Source of the DNA: an uncultured Bacteroidota bacterium
GTDB taxonomy: Bacteria > Bacteroidota > Bacteroidia > Bacteroidales > P3
Length of the DNA: 64,000 nucleotides
Direction of reading: 5' to 3'
Assembly: GCA_902790215.1 (NCBI GenBank)
Contig: CADAQX010000005.1
Location: forward strand, 1-64,000
Shown here piece after piece: positions 23,551 to 33,663 of the stretch (its first letter is position 1; the number at the start of each line of letters is the position of its first letter). Position numbers and translations under genes: made by a program. A model generated the notes under the pieces. It did no database searches and had not been told where the DNA came from. It saw nothing but the letters and a program-made list of their open reading frames with translations.

Positions 23551-24651
23551 ATGAAGAAATCATTGTTTGCAGTGGCATTGCTATTGCTGGCTGGTATGAC
23601 CCTTAGGGCTCAGGAGAGCAACTATGCAAAGACCGACTTCGTCCCAGGCGACGAAATCATTTTCGACGACAACTTTGAACATGAAAAACTGGGCGAGTTC
23701 CCGCTGAGGTGGGATTTGCTGGACGGCTATGCGGAAACGGCGCAGCAGAAAGGGCGCAACGTGATCGCGTTCACGGACAACGGACTGGGACAGGTGATGC
23801 CGCTGATGAAAGAAAAGTGGGATTGGCTGCCGGAGGTGTTCACGGTGGAGTTCGACCTCTATGTGGCTCCGATGAGTACAACCGACGAGGAGTCGTCGCT
23901 CGAAATGAGCATTTATTTTGGCGAACGCGGCGACGAGAGCTACTACAATGCTTCGAGCTATGTGCGCTTCTGGTATAGGGAAGACGGGTCGTGCAACCTC
24001 ACGTGGTCTCTGTTGAAACCGGACGGGAGCAACCAGGCGAGTGGAGAGAAGATGCTGGGGCTGAACTCGGGCAACAGCGACTATCTGGAGAAGGACAACC
24101 CCGTGGTTGCCGGCGAGTGGAACCACTTCGCCTTCTCGTTCAACAAGCGAGCCTTCAAGGGCTATGTGAACGGTGTACGCATAATCAATGTGCCGGCCAT
24201 GAAGGCTCCGGGCTATTGTTTCTTTACCAGTGGATCAGCCTATCGTTTCTCGGGATTGAGCAATGTGCGCATCGCCCAAGGCGCCGTGCCGCTCTACGAC
24301 CGCCTCACCACCGACGGCAAGATTGTGACCTACGCCATCACCTTCGAGAGTGGCAATGCCGACCTGAAGCCAGAATCCATTGTCGAAATCAACCGCGTGG
24401 CCAAGTTGATGCAGGAACACACCGACCTAAGCTTCGAGGTGCAGGGTCACTGCGACAACACAGGCAGCGACGCTGTGAACGACCCGCTCAGCCAGAAGCG
24501 TGCCGAAGCCATCGTGGCCGCCCTGGTAAAACAGGGCATCGACAAATCGCGCCTCACGGCCGTGGGCAAGGGTTCGCACTCGCCCATCGCGCCCAACGCC
24601 ACCGACGAGGGTCGCGCCAAGAACCGCCGCGTGGAATTTGTAAAGAAATAA
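23551..24651 (+). CDS. OmpA-family peptidoglycan-binding outer-membrane protein
   Basis: A 366-aa protein with signal peptide (MKKSLFAVALLLLAGMTLRAQ). Residues about 35-240 form a jelly-roll (LamG/glucanase-like) domain with 'EWNHFAFSFNKRAFKGYVNGVRI'. Residues 255-366 are an OmpA C-terminal domain: 'ITFESGNADLKPESIVEINRVAKLM', 'FEVQGHCDNTGSDAVNDPLSQKRAEAIVAAL' and 'NRRVEFVKK'. It should sit in the periplasm or outer membrane and bind peptidoglycan. Confidence 0.9.
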   Translation: MKKSLFAVALLLLAGMTLRAQESNYAKTDFVPGDEIIFDDNFEHEKLGEFPLRWDLLDGYAETAQQKGRNVIAFTDNGLGQVMPLMKEKWDWLPEVFTVEFDLYVAPMSTTDEESSLEMSIYFGERGDESYYNASSYVRFWYREDGSCNLTWSLLKPDGSNQASGEKMLGLNSGNSDYLEKDNPVVAGEWNHFAFSFNKRAFKGYVNGVRIINVPAMKAPGYCFFTSGSAYRFSGLSNVRIAQGAVPLYDRLTTDGKIVTYAITFESGNADLKPESIVEINRVAKLMQEHTDLSFEVQGHCDNTGSDAVNDPLSQKRAEAIVAALVKQGIDKSRLTAVGKGSHSPIAPNATDEGRAKNRRVEFVKK

Positions 24652-24658
24652 GAACGCT

Positions 24659-24823
24659 AATAATTCTGATTGCTTGATTGCCTGAATACTTGATTGCCTG
24701 AGTGATAAATGGTTTAAAGGTTAAAAGGTTTAAGGGTTTGAGGGTTTGATACACTAAAACCTTAAGACCTTTCTCCCATAAAACCTTAAAGCATTTACAC
24801 ATTCAAGCCTTCAAGCAATCATT
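24659..24823. repeat. composite word array (TGATTGCTTGATTGCC; AAGGTTTAAGGGTTTG sets)
   Basis: GATTGCTTGATTGCCTGAAT words, GGTTAAAAGGTTTAAGGG words, complement CTTAAGACCTTTCTCCC, then ACATTCAAGCCTTCAAGC words. Two sets are nested. Confidence 0.85.
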
Positions 24824-24824
24824 T

Positions 24825-25063
24825 AAGCGTCGTCATTTATTCGATCGTTCTTCGATCGTTTTCCCTTTCTTTTCCGTTTCACAAAGGGAAAACGATGGGA
24901 AACATATCGAAAAACGATATGATAAAGAACGGCACAACATCGAGTCCAAAAGGCTCACTGAGGAACGATAGGGAAAATATGCGACACTATCGGAACGGCG
25001 GCGTAAGGTGGCGTAAGGTGGCGTAAACCTTCACGGAATATAAAGTAACTTCCGCGCGAAACG
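24825..25063 (+). repeat. 230-bp dispersed element, copy A
   Basis: Begins AAGCGTCGTCATTTATTCG and ends TTCCGCGCGAAACG. The reverse complement of 34477-34706 aligns along its whole length, with shared blocks such as CGATCGTTTTCC, AACGATATGA, CACTGAGGAACG and TTCCGCGCGAA. It contains three GGCGTAAGGT-like units near 25000. No ORF. Function unknown; ends do not form inverted repeats that I can see. Confidence 0.8.
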
Positions 25064-25154
25064 ACAAGTGCCTCAACGAAAAATACGTTGTTACCATTCC
25101 GTCGCGACGCTACTGGATATAAGGGATGAAACTTGTCATACTTTAGTCAATAAT

Positions 25155-25195
25155 AAAATAACCGCCTCTCTTTAACAGAAGGGCGGTTATTGTTT
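25155..25195 (-). terminator. Rho-independent terminator after the Cthe_2159-like gene
   Basis: Stem ATAACCGCC / GGCGGTTAT with a T-rich run on both sides. It lies 20 bp downstream of the minus-strand stop at 25216. Sequence 25064-25154 holds nothing recognised. Confidence 0.8.
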
Positions 25196-25215
25196 TATGA
25201 AATGCTCCGAAAAAG

Positions 25216-27141
25216 TTACTGCAGCTTGATATGCTTCTTACCGTTCTGGATGTAGACACCGCGGAAGCTGGCGGGAACTTCAGTGCCAAGGTAGCGGCCG
25301 TCGAGGGTGAAGACGCGCGGGTCGTTGACACTCTGCTGCTCGGTCTCCACTTCATCGATGCCAACACTGCCGCCTCCTACATAGCAATTGCCTTCGAAAT
25401 GAGAGGTGCCTCCGGTGACGTTGTTGCCAGTGGCAAGAGAGGGAGTGCTGGGGGCGGAAATGACAAGTCCGCTTGAATTGCCACCGCCGGGGCCGCCGGG
25501 GCCGCCACCGCCGGGGCCACCACCAGTGCTGATGGTGGGAGTTTTGAAAGCTACAGTGTTGTCGCCGTAGGTGACGGTGTACCAGGTATTGCTGCTGACG
25601 GAGGATTGCTGAATCTTGGGTTGGTTGTAGGAGGCTCCGTTCTCAATGCCGCCCACGGCGATGATGACACCGCCGTTGATGAATACTTTCTTGCCTTCCT
25701 CGCTGTTGGCGTCAATGCCCAGTTCCGGTGAGCGTGAGCCGATGGCATACACCAGACCTCCGTTAAGGTATATATTTCCGTTGGCGTCGATGCCGTCGTT
25801 GTTGTTGGAGTGGGAATAGACATAGCCGCCCGTGATGGTCATATCTTGCGCCGAGTTGATGCCGTCGTCGTAGGCGTTGACATAGATCTCGCCTCCGGTG
25901 ATATTGAGGTAGTTCTTGCACTCGATGCCTTCGCCGTTATAGCCACTGGTGGTCACCTTCACCTTGCCGCCGCTGATGACCATTCCGCCCCCATAGGTGT
26001 AGCTGTTGCCCACCTGGGTCTTCACCCCGGCCTTGATGCCTTTGGGCGACGAATAGTAGTCGCTGCTGATACGGTCGGTGTTGCCGGTAAAGTTGGTATT
26101 CTCCGTGGTGCCGTTGTTGTAGTAGAGACCACCGGAAGTGGTCACAGTGATGTCGCCACCGCTGATGGTCAGCACGCTGTCGCACTTCATGCCCTTGCCG
26201 CCCGAACCGGTGGATGTGAGCGTGAGGGTGCCGCCACTGATGTCGATGTCGCCGTCAGCACTGATGCCACAGGCCGCATTGGTCTCCAGGTCGTCCTCGT
26301 CCCACTCACCTTTGCCGCTGGTGGTTACATCAATGACAGGTTCACCGGAGATGAAAATATCGCCGGCCGCCTTGACGCCCTTGGCGGCGATGGCGGCGCA
26401 GTTGATGGTGATGTTGCCGCCCTCAATATAGATATTGCCGCTGTCCTCGTCCTCGTGGTCCTCGGTGATGGCGGTGGCAGTGTCGCCCTCCAGGTCGCAC
26501 TGGATGCCGTCATCGCCGGTTCCGCTGATGTTGACGGTGCCGCTTTCCATCAGGAAATATTGGTTGCACGAGATGCCGTCGCCCACGGCCGAGGTGATGT
26601 TGAGCGTGGCATTCTTGAGGCTGATGTACTCGCCTGCCTTGATGGCGTGCTTCACGTTGCCTACCACGTTGAGGGTGCCCTGCTGCTTGAACTCGGCGTG
26701 TCCTTTCACGTAGAGGCAGCCTTTTTGCGAGCCGTTGGCGGCATCGACAAGGGTGTTGGTGGTGCCGGTGATGACCTTTACATTGATGCGCTTGCCGTTC
26801 TGGATGTGTATGGCGGCACCGCTGTAGACGGGCGTGGCGTTGGTCAAGGTGAGACCGTTCAGTTCGACGGTAGCTTTGTAGCTGCCTGACATGTAGAACT
26901 CGCCGTCGGTCGATGTGCCGGTGAGTCTGTAGGTGATTTCGCTGGCGAGGGAGTCGCTTTGCGCAATGGAGACGTGAGCCCCTTGCTGGGTGACGGTCAG
27001 GTGCTGGCTGATGTTGTCGGCCACGGTTACTGTCGCCGTGGTGCCGTTGTAGGCGATTTCCACGGTGTTGTCGGTTTGTGCCTGTGCAATGCTGTAGGAT
27101 GCGAATGCAAACAGAATGAATAAGATGGATGCCCTTTTCAT
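25216..27141 (-). CDS. Cthe_2159-like carbohydrate-binding surface protein
   Basis: From ATG 27141 the protein has 641 aa with signal peptide (MKRASILFILFAFASYSIAQAQ); codons upstream to 27297 are not used because they precede the -7 box at 27169. The body is a parallel beta-helix with repeated 'GDIDISGGTLTLTSTGSGGKG'-type strands, the pattern of Cthe_2159 polysaccharide-binding proteins. A GGPGGGGPGGPGG linker near 540 precedes a C-terminal sorting-type tail ('VFTLDGRYLGTEVPASFRGVYIQNGKKHIKLQ'). Confidence 0.85.
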   Translation of the reverse strand: MKRASILFILFAFASYSIAQAQTDNTVEIAYNGTTATVTVADNISQHLTVTQQGAHVSIAQSDSLASEITYRLTGTSTDGEFYMSGSYKATVELNGLTLTNATPVYSGAAIHIQNGKRINVKVITGTTNTLVDAANGSQKGCLYVKGHAEFKQQGTLNVVGNVKHAIKAGEYISLKNATLNITSAVGDGISCNQYFLMESGTVNISGTGDDGIQCDLEGDTATAITEDHEDEDSGNIYIEGGNITINCAAIAAKGVKAAGDIFISGEPVIDVTTSGKGEWDEDDLETNAACGISADGDIDISGGTLTLTSTGSGGKGMKCDSVLTISGGDITVTTSGGLYYNNGTTENTNFTGNTDRISSDYYSSPKGIKAGVKTQVGNSYTYGGGMVISGGKVKVTTSGYNGEGIECKNYLNITGGEIYVNAYDDGINSAQDMTITGGYVYSHSNNNDGIDANGNIYLNGGLVYAIGSRSPELGIDANSEEGKKVFINGGVIIAVGGIENGASYNQPKIQQSSVSSNTWYTVTYGDNTVAFKTPTISTGGGPGGGGPGGPGGGNSSGLVISAPSTPSLATGNNVTGGTSHFEGNCYVGGGSVGIDEVETEQQSVNDPRVFTLDGRYLGTEVPASFRGVYIQNGKKHIKLQ

Positions 27142-27168
27142 AATAAAAGCGTATTTGTTTTCGTTTTG

Positions 27169-27270
27169 CAAAATTACGGTGAAAAGGTCGTTTGCACAAT
27201 AGCATATCGACGGCTGTGTTTGGCAAAAAGTCGGATTTTCTGTTTGTGTCAAAAAAAATCCGTATTTTTG
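27169..27270. promoter_or_regulatory. divergent promoters: TAATTTTG (minus) and TATTTTTG (plus)
   Basis: Minus-strand TAATTTTG at 27169-27176 serves the surface protein. Plus-strand TATTTTTG at 27263-27270 ends 5 nt before the AraC ATG, so that transcript would start at or within the start codon. Confidence 0.6.
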
Positions 27271-27274
27271 CACT

Positions 27275-28141
27275 ATGAATACAGCGCATCCATACACTCA
27301 CCCGATGAATCTTTATCCTCAAAGAATCAAGGAGGAGGGCATCGTGGTCTTCGACGACGTGAGGGAACTGCCCACGGGAGACGAGCCCCTTGTTTCGTCC
27401 GATTATGTAATCTGTATTGGCCATAGGGGGCATATCGAGCTTATGTACGACGACCTCGTTGACTATTCGGAGCAGCATACTGTGGGAGTGATATTCCCCA
27501 ACCACTGTCTGCGCAAGGTGAGTGTGACCGACGATTATCTTGCCACTCTGATTATTGTCGATGCCTCGGTGCTTAACGACCCCATGCTTCAAATCATCAA
27601 CCAGATGCGCTACCGCTACGAGCCGCATCCCAATGTGAAGCTCGACAGACACGAGTACAAGATGATTGCGAGTGTGGTGGAGGGCATGCGCGAAATCAAG
27701 CGTCTTGAGCTGCCCGACCGGCGCATGCTGATGTCGCGCCTGCTGGAATTCCTCCTGCGGCTGCTAAGTCGTTACCGCGAGAACAAACTGAACGAAAGCC
27801 ACACGGACAAACAGGTCAGCATACGGTTTCATAACGGCCTTGCACAGCATTTCCGCGAGCATCGCGACGTGGGCTTTTACGCTAGTCAGGCCTGCCTGTC
27901 GACCAAGCATTTTAGTGCCATCATTAAGCATGAAACCGGGCAAACGGCTGCATATTGGATACATCGCCATATTGTGAGGGAAGCCAAGATGCTTCTCCAC
28001 ATGCGGCACGACCTCTCGGTGCAGGCCATCGCCTACATGTTGGGCTTTAGTGAACAGGCGGCTTTCAGCCGCTATTTCCGCCGCGAGACGGGGCTTTCCC
28101 CGTCGGAGTTCAGAGACGCCAGCCGTTTGCCGAGTTCGTAG
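27275..28141 (+). CDS. AraC-family transcriptional regulator
   Basis: A 288-aa protein; an inner ATG at 27305 (MNLYPQRIKEEG) is an alternative start. N-terminal sensor domain to about residue 180, then 'FYASQACLSTKHFSAIIKHETG' and 'LSVQAIAYMLGFSEQAAFSRYFRRETGLSPSEFRD', the two helix-turn-helix motifs. It is divergent from the Cthe_2159-like gene and may regulate it. The last 70 bp overlap, in antisense, the remnant of a flavodoxin gene. Confidence 0.92.
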   Translation: MNTAHPYTHPMNLYPQRIKEEGIVVFDDVRELPTGDEPLVSSDYVICIGHRGHIELMYDDLVDYSEQHTVGVIFPNHCLRKVSVTDDYLATLIIVDASVLNDPMLQIINQMRYRYEPHPNVKLDRHEYKMIASVVEGMREIKRLELPDRRMLMSRLLEFLLRLLSRYRENKLNESHTDKQVSIRFHNGLAQHFREHRDVGFYASQACLSTKHFSAIIKHETGQTAAYWIHRHIVREAKMLLHMRHDLSVQAIAYMLGFSEQAAFSRYFRRETGLSPSEFRDASRLPSS

Positions 28142-28308
28142 GCTTTCTGCAGGTCTTTGGGGAATTGCGTTTCGCGCATGCGGGCTTTGTGCTCTTCGGG
28201 GAGCATGGCAGCGTCGTAGCGGCTGTAGTCGTTGAACTGGTAGGTGTCGAAGCTGTAGAGGATTTCTGTGGGGCCGAACATGCCCAGCTGGCGGGCAGTG
28301 GTGTCCAT
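28072..28308 (-). pseudogene. 5'-truncated flavodoxin-family remnant overlapping the AraC 3' end
   Basis: The frame MDTTARQLGMFGPTEILYSF...QFNDYSRYDAAMLPEEH...QFPKDLQKAYELGKRLA matches only the C-terminal third of NADPH-dependent FMN reductase / flavodoxin-like proteins. The flavin loops are absent. Immediately upstream is a word array (28315-28397), and the 3' end runs antisense into the AraC gene. Confidence 0.7.
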
Positions 28309-28314
28309 CAAGTT

Positions 28315-28397
28315 TAATGCCTGAATGCTTGAATGTGTAAATGCTTGAGTGATAAATACTCAAACAATTAAACAATCAGACAATCAAGCAATCAATA
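28315..28397. repeat. inverted word array (AATGCTTGAATGTGTAAATG set) between two truncated genes
   Basis: GAATGCTTGAATGTGTAAATG words, ATACTCAAACAATTAAAC and CAGACAATCAAGCAATCAA words. It supplies the TGA stop of the HxlR gene at 28392 and begins where the flavodoxin remnant starts. Confidence 0.9.
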
Positions 28398-28697
28398 CCT
28401 CTCCATGAAGGCGCGCAATCCCGCCGTGGGGTAGCCGCGGCACTCGAACCTTTCGATAAGACGGTCGTCGACCATCTGGCGCAACCTTTCGGTCAGCACC
28501 TTGTCGCTCAGTCCGTGTATGGCCGTCAGGATGTCCTTGAAACGAGTGTTGCCGCAGAGGATGGCTGTCAGTATCTCCACGATCCACTTGCTGCGCAGCA
28601 CATCCATTGTGTCGCCGATGGACAGCACCTCGCGGCACAGCACCTGCGAGTCTTTGGCAGCTATCTCGCCTAAGATATCATCAATGTCGTTCTGCAT
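28392..28697 (-). CDS. HxlR-family transcriptional regulator, C-terminus truncated by array
   Basis: A 101-aa winged-helix protein: 'SIGDTMDVLRSKWIVEILTAILCGNTRFKDILTAIHGLSDKVLTERLRQMVDDRLIERF' is the HxlR core with the leading cysteine at about 21. The usual C-terminal 'PP.VEY.LT..G' strand is replaced by YPTAGLRAFMERY and the stop is in the array, so the wing end is lost. HxlR proteins sense electrophiles or redox through the cysteine. It is 13 bp downstream of the flavin reductase gene. Confidence 0.82.
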   Translation of the reverse strand: MQNDIDDILGEIAAKDSQVLCREVLSIGDTMDVLRSKWIVEILTAILCGNTRFKDILTAIHGLSDKVLTERLRQMVDDRLIERFECRGYPTAGLRAFMERY

Positions 28698-28710
28698 AAA
28701 GCCGACTGCC

Positions 28711-29277
28711 TCATTTCTTCATCTTCAGGCCGTCCTTGAAGGCTTCGCCTACGCGCTGCGACACCTGGTAGTAGCCGTGGGTGTAGGGGTCGAAGGCAAT
28801 GGCGTGGAGGGCTTCCACGTCCACCTTGCCGTCCTTTATCTTGTCGGCCTCGACAGAGGTCTGCAGCACGCGGCCGATGACACCAAGTCCAGTGTCGTCG
28901 CTTTGGTATTCGATAAACTCGCACTCCAAGGCAATGGGCAGCTCGTTGATGACAGGGGCATCCACCAACTGCGATTTGACCGCGGTGAGGCCACTGTTGG
29001 CGAACTTGTCTTTCTCCTTGTGACCCGACACCACGCCGAAATAGTCGGCCTCCACCACATGGGCGGCATCGGCGATATGCACTACAAAGCCTTTGCGGCG
29101 TTTGATGTTCTCCACGGTCTTGTGGGTCTCGGTAAGGTTGAGGGCTACGCGCTCGCGGTCGAGCATGGTGCCCCAGGCGGCGTTCATCACATCCACGCTG
29201 CCGTCCTCGTTATAGGTGGCCACGAGCAGCACAGGCATCGGGAAGATGGCTTCAGTTACTTTGATGGGTTGTTTCAT
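28711..29277 (-). CDS. flavin reductase family protein
   Basis: A 188-aa FMN-binding split-barrel protein: 'PMPVLLVATYNEDGSVDVMNAAWGTMLDRERVALNL' at the start, 'NIKRRKGFVVHIADAAHVVEADYFGVVSG' in the middle. Such proteins bind FMN and reduce flavins or act as small oxidoreductases. Probably one transcript with the HxlR regulator. Confidence 0.93.
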   Translation of the reverse strand: MKQPIKVTEAIFPMPVLLVATYNEDGSVDVMNAAWGTMLDRERVALNLTETHKTVENIKRRKGFVVHIADAAHVVEADYFGVVSGHKEKDKFANSGLTAVKSQLVDAPVINELPIALECEFIEYQSDDTGLGVIGRVLQTSVEADKIKDGKVDVEALHAIAFDPYTHGYYQVSQRVGEAFKDGLKMKK

Positions 29278-29300
29278 AGCATGTCAGTTTTATTGGGGTT

Positions 29301-29418
29301 AGAAAATTGAAAATTGAAAGTTGAAAATGTGTGAATGTGTAAACGTGTTAATGTGTGAGTCATTGACTAACGAATTAACACATTTACGAATTAACGAATT
29401 CATCTCTCAACTCTCAAA
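29301..29418. repeat. composite word array (AATTGAAAATTGAAAG; GTGTGAATGTGTAAACG sets)
   Basis: Both sets in succession with the loop GAGTCATTGACTAACG and complement ATTAACACATTTACG. The last residues and TGA stop of the amidohydrolase (29400) are encoded in its right end. Confidence 0.88.
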
Positions 29419-30662
29419 AGTTGGGCGTGTCTGCGGGCTTGGGTTCGTATCTCCTCTTCGCCTTCCACATGGCGGTTGCGCATCACGATGCGACCGTTGC
29501 AGACGACGGTGTCCACGGCATCGCCGTGTGCGGCGTAGAAGAGGCCGGAGAGGGGGTTGTGCATGGGAACGAAAGCCAGATTGTCCAAATCGACAAGAAT
29601 GAGGTCGGCCACTTTTCCCACCTCGATGCGTCCGGCATTGATTCCGGCGGCTTTGAAGCCGTTTTCCGAGACTACCTGCATCAGCTCGGTGGCGGGCAGC
29701 ACGGTGGGGTCTTGCCGCACCCCTTTCTGTAGGTACGACATGAGGCGTGCGGCCTCTATCATGTCCAGACTGTTGCTGCTGGCGCTGCCGTCGGTGCCGA
29801 GGGCGACGTTCACCCCGGCGTTGCGCATTTCGGTGTAGAGGAATCGGTAGCCCGAGCCCAGTTTCAGGTTCGAGGCGGGATTGTGCGTCACCGTTATGCG
29901 GTGGCGAGCCATCAGGTCTATCTCCTCGGCGTCCAGATAGAGGCTGTGTGCTCCTACAAAACGGCCTTCGGTGAGTCCCAGCACACCCAGGTGCTCAAGA
30001 AGGGCGTAGGGGCGGAATTGGTGGTTGGAAAGGCATTCCTGCACCTCGTGTTCCGTCTCCGACATGTGGATTTGGAATATCGTGTCGTGCCGGCTGCTCA
30101 TCTCGGCGCAGTGTACAAGGCCTTTTTCGCTGACGGTGTAGACTGAGTGGGGGGCGATGCTGAGTTTGAGCAGTTCCCCTGCACCTTCCACTTCGCCGCG
30201 CAGCTGCCGGAATGACTCGTCGGTCAGTTCGTCGCCGTCGCCGAACACGTTGAGGCCGAGCACGCCGCGTATGCCCATCTCGGCCACGGCTTTGGCCGCG
30301 TGGGGGAGATGGAAATACATGTCGTTGAAGAGGGTGGTGCCGCTCTTTATCATTTCGAGGCAGGCCAGCTTCACGCCCCAGTACACGGCTTCGCCGTCGA
30401 GGTGCTTTTCGGCAGGCCAGATGCTTTCGTTCAGCCATTGCTGCAGGGGCATGTCGCTGCCCATGCCTTTGAGCAGGGTCATGGCGGCGTGGGTGTGCAT
30501 GTTGGCGAATGCGGGGAAGGCTGCTTTGCCGCGGCCGTCTATTCTGATAGCATTAACCGGCATCGGAATCTGTGTTCCAATGCCGGTTATCTTGCTGTTT
30601 TCTATCAGAATATTGGTACGATTTTCGTTCAGCAGCACATTTTCGATAATGATAGGTTCCAT
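29400..30662 (-). CDS. amidohydrolase, MTA/SAH deaminase-like
   Basis: A 420-aa metal-dependent hydrolase of the MtaD/TrzA group. Metal and substrate residues are visible: 'FANMHTHAAMTLLKGMGSDMPLQQWL' (HxH, about 54-80), 'FQIHMSETEHEV' (His about 198), 'FVGAHSLYL' (His about 236) and 'ALGTDGSASSNSLDMIEAA' (Asp about 291). Family members deaminate 5'-methylthioadenosine or S-adenosylhomocysteine. It follows atpC by 14 bp and may be read with it. Confidence 0.9.
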   Translation of the reverse strand: MEPIIIENVLLNENRTNILIENSKITGIGTQIPMPVNAIRIDGRGKAAFPAFANMHTHAAMTLLKGMGSDMPLQQWLNESIWPAEKHLDGEAVYWGVKLACLEMIKSGTTLFNDMYFHLPHAAKAVAEMGIRGVLGLNVFGDGDELTDESFRQLRGEVEGAGELLKLSIAPHSVYTVSEKGLVHCAEMSSRHDTIFQIHMSETEHEVQECLSNHQFRPYALLEHLGVLGLTEGRFVGAHSLYLDAEEIDLMARHRITVTHNPASNLKLGSGYRFLYTEMRNAGVNVALGTDGSASSNSLDMIEAARLMSYLQKGVRQDPTVLPATELMQVVSENGFKAAGINAGRIEVGKVADLILVDLDNLAFVPMHNPLSGLFYAAHGDAVDTVVCNGRIVMRNRHVEGEEEIRTQARRHAQLLRVER

Positions 30663-30676
30663 TGTCGTGTGTTGCG

Positions 30677-30913
30677 CTATTGTACCAAAATCAGGATGTC
30701 GTTCTGCTGCCCTTTCACCACACCGCCGCGGATGTCGAAAGTCTTGGTCTCGTCGCTGTCGGTGACAAGGCGCAGGGTGCCTTTGCCAAGCGAGGAGATG
30801 ATGGGGGCATGGTTCTGCAGTATCTCAAACAGGCCGCCTGTGCCGGGCAGCTGTATCAGTTTGGCCTCGCCCTCGTATACCGTCGAGTCGGGTTTTGTGA
30901 TTTTAACTTTCAT
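30677..30913 (-). CDS. atpC: ATP synthase F1 subunit epsilon
   Basis: A 78-aa protein consisting of only the N-terminal beta-sandwich ('ITKPDSTVYEGEAKLIQLPGTGGLFEILQNHAPIISSL'). The C-terminal helical domain, which inhibits hydrolysis in other bacteria, is missing, as is usual in Bacteroidales. It lies 12 bp after atpD. Confidence 0.96.
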   Translation of the reverse strand: MKVKITKPDSTVYEGEAKLIQLPGTGGLFEILQNHAPIISSLGKGTLRLVTDSDETKTFDIRGGVVKGQQNDILILVQ

Positions 30914-30925
30914 GGTTGCAGAGCA

Positions 30926-32494
<1,569 letters not shown>

Positions 32495-32556
32495 TTATTC
32501 CCAATTGACAAAATTTTTAACACAAAAAAAATATCAACATGGGGTAATTAGCTGTT

Positions 32557-33663
32557 TTATTTTACCTTATATAACCTGCCGGGAAGGCATCGGATGACGT
32601 TTTTGAGCTCCAAATCCATCAGTGTCGAGGCAATTTTCGGGAGTGACAGTCCACTTTTGGCCACTATTTCGTCCAGCGTCATCTCCCGGTTGTCCGTCAG
32701 CAGCTGCACCACGGCCTGCTCGTTGCTGCTGAGTGCCGCGAAGATGGAGAGCTGCTCCTCCCGTTGCCGCTGCCGGTCGAAGGTGTTTTTCCACCCCATC
32801 TGGTAGAACAGGTCCCCGGCATTGCGAATCATGACTGCTTTGTTGTTTATAATAAGGTTGTTGCATCCTTCCGACAGACTGTCGTCCAACCGTCCGGGTA
32901 CGGCAAACACCTCGCGGTGGTAGCTGTTGGCAATGTTGGCCGTGATAAGTGCGCCGCCGCGCTCGGCAGCCTCCACGACGATGGTGGCGTCGCTCAGTGC
33001 CGCCACGATGCGGTTGCGGGCGGGGAAATAGGCGGCATTGATGCCGGTGTGGATGGGGTATTCACTGAGCAGGGCACCGCCCTGGTCGAGGATGCGTCGG
33101 GCAAGGTAGCGGTTCTGATAGGGATACACGATGTCCAGCCCATGCCCCATGACGGCCACCGTGGGCAGCCCGTTGTCCAAGGCCGCAGTGTGCGCTGCCG
33201 TGTCTATGCCATAGGCAAGGCCACTTACTATCAGAGTGTTGTCGGCTTTCATCTCCTGCACCAGCCTCGTCGTGGTGCATATGCCGTAGTCGGTGCACTT
33301 GCGCGAGCCCACCATGGCCACGGAGTGGTTGGCATTCAGATTGCAGCGTCCTTTGCGGTAGAGCAGGACGGGCGTGTCCTCGCACCCGGCCTCGTTCAGC
33401 CGTTGCGGGTAGTCCGCCTCGGTGCAGAAAAGCGTGTCCACCCCGTAGCCTTCCATCAAGGGGAGCATCTGCTCGGCTTGCGCCACAACAGCCTTGCTTT
33501 CAATGGTGGAGATAATGGAGTCGTGGCGCTGGAATAACTCCTTCAGCTGGGCGTGCGACATAGAGAACAACGCCTCCGGCTCCGGGCACAGCGCCAGCAG
33601 CTGACGGATGCCCCTGTTCCCCAGGCCGGGGATGAGCGTGAGTGCTATATGATATGGATTCAA
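32557..33663 (-). CDS. dprA: DNA-processing protein DprA
   Basis: A 368-aa protein from a TTG start at 33663 whose bases overlap the TGA of the NUDIX gene. Domains: N-terminal helix-hairpin-helix/SAM-like ('LTLIPGLGNRGIRQLLALCP'), the Rossmann core with 'VAMVGSRKCTDYG', 'IVSGLAYGIDTAAHTAAL', 'FPARNRIVAALSDATIVVEAAERGGALITAN', and a C-terminal winged helix (DprA_WH, 'MTLDEIVAKSGLSLPKIASTLMDLELKNVI'). DprA loads RecA on incoming single-stranded DNA. Codons upstream to 34281 are a shadow of the NUDIX gene. Confidence 0.94.
   Translation of the reverse strand: MNPYHIALTLIPGLGNRGIRQLLALCPEPEALFSMSHAQLKELFQRHDSIISTIESKAVVAQAEQMLPLMEGYGVDTLFCTEADYPQRLNEAGCEDTPVLLYRKGRCNLNANHSVAMVGSRKCTDYGICTTTRLVQEMKADNTLIVSGLAYGIDTAAHTAALDNGLPTVAVMGHGLDIVYPYQNRYLARRILDQGGALLSEYPIHTGINAAYFPARNRIVAALSDATIVVEAAERGGALITANIANSYHREVFAVPGRLDDSLSEGCNNLIINNKAVMIRNAGDLFYQMGWKNTFDRQRQREEQLSIFAALSSNEQAVVQLLTDNREMTLDEIVAKSGLSLPKIASTLMDLELKNVIRCLPGRLYKVK

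Noticed and set aside
25000-25030. GGCGTAAGGT triplication as a minisatellite or riboswitch
   Set aside because: Only three short units inside dispersed copy A and absent from copy B; no conserved fold visible.
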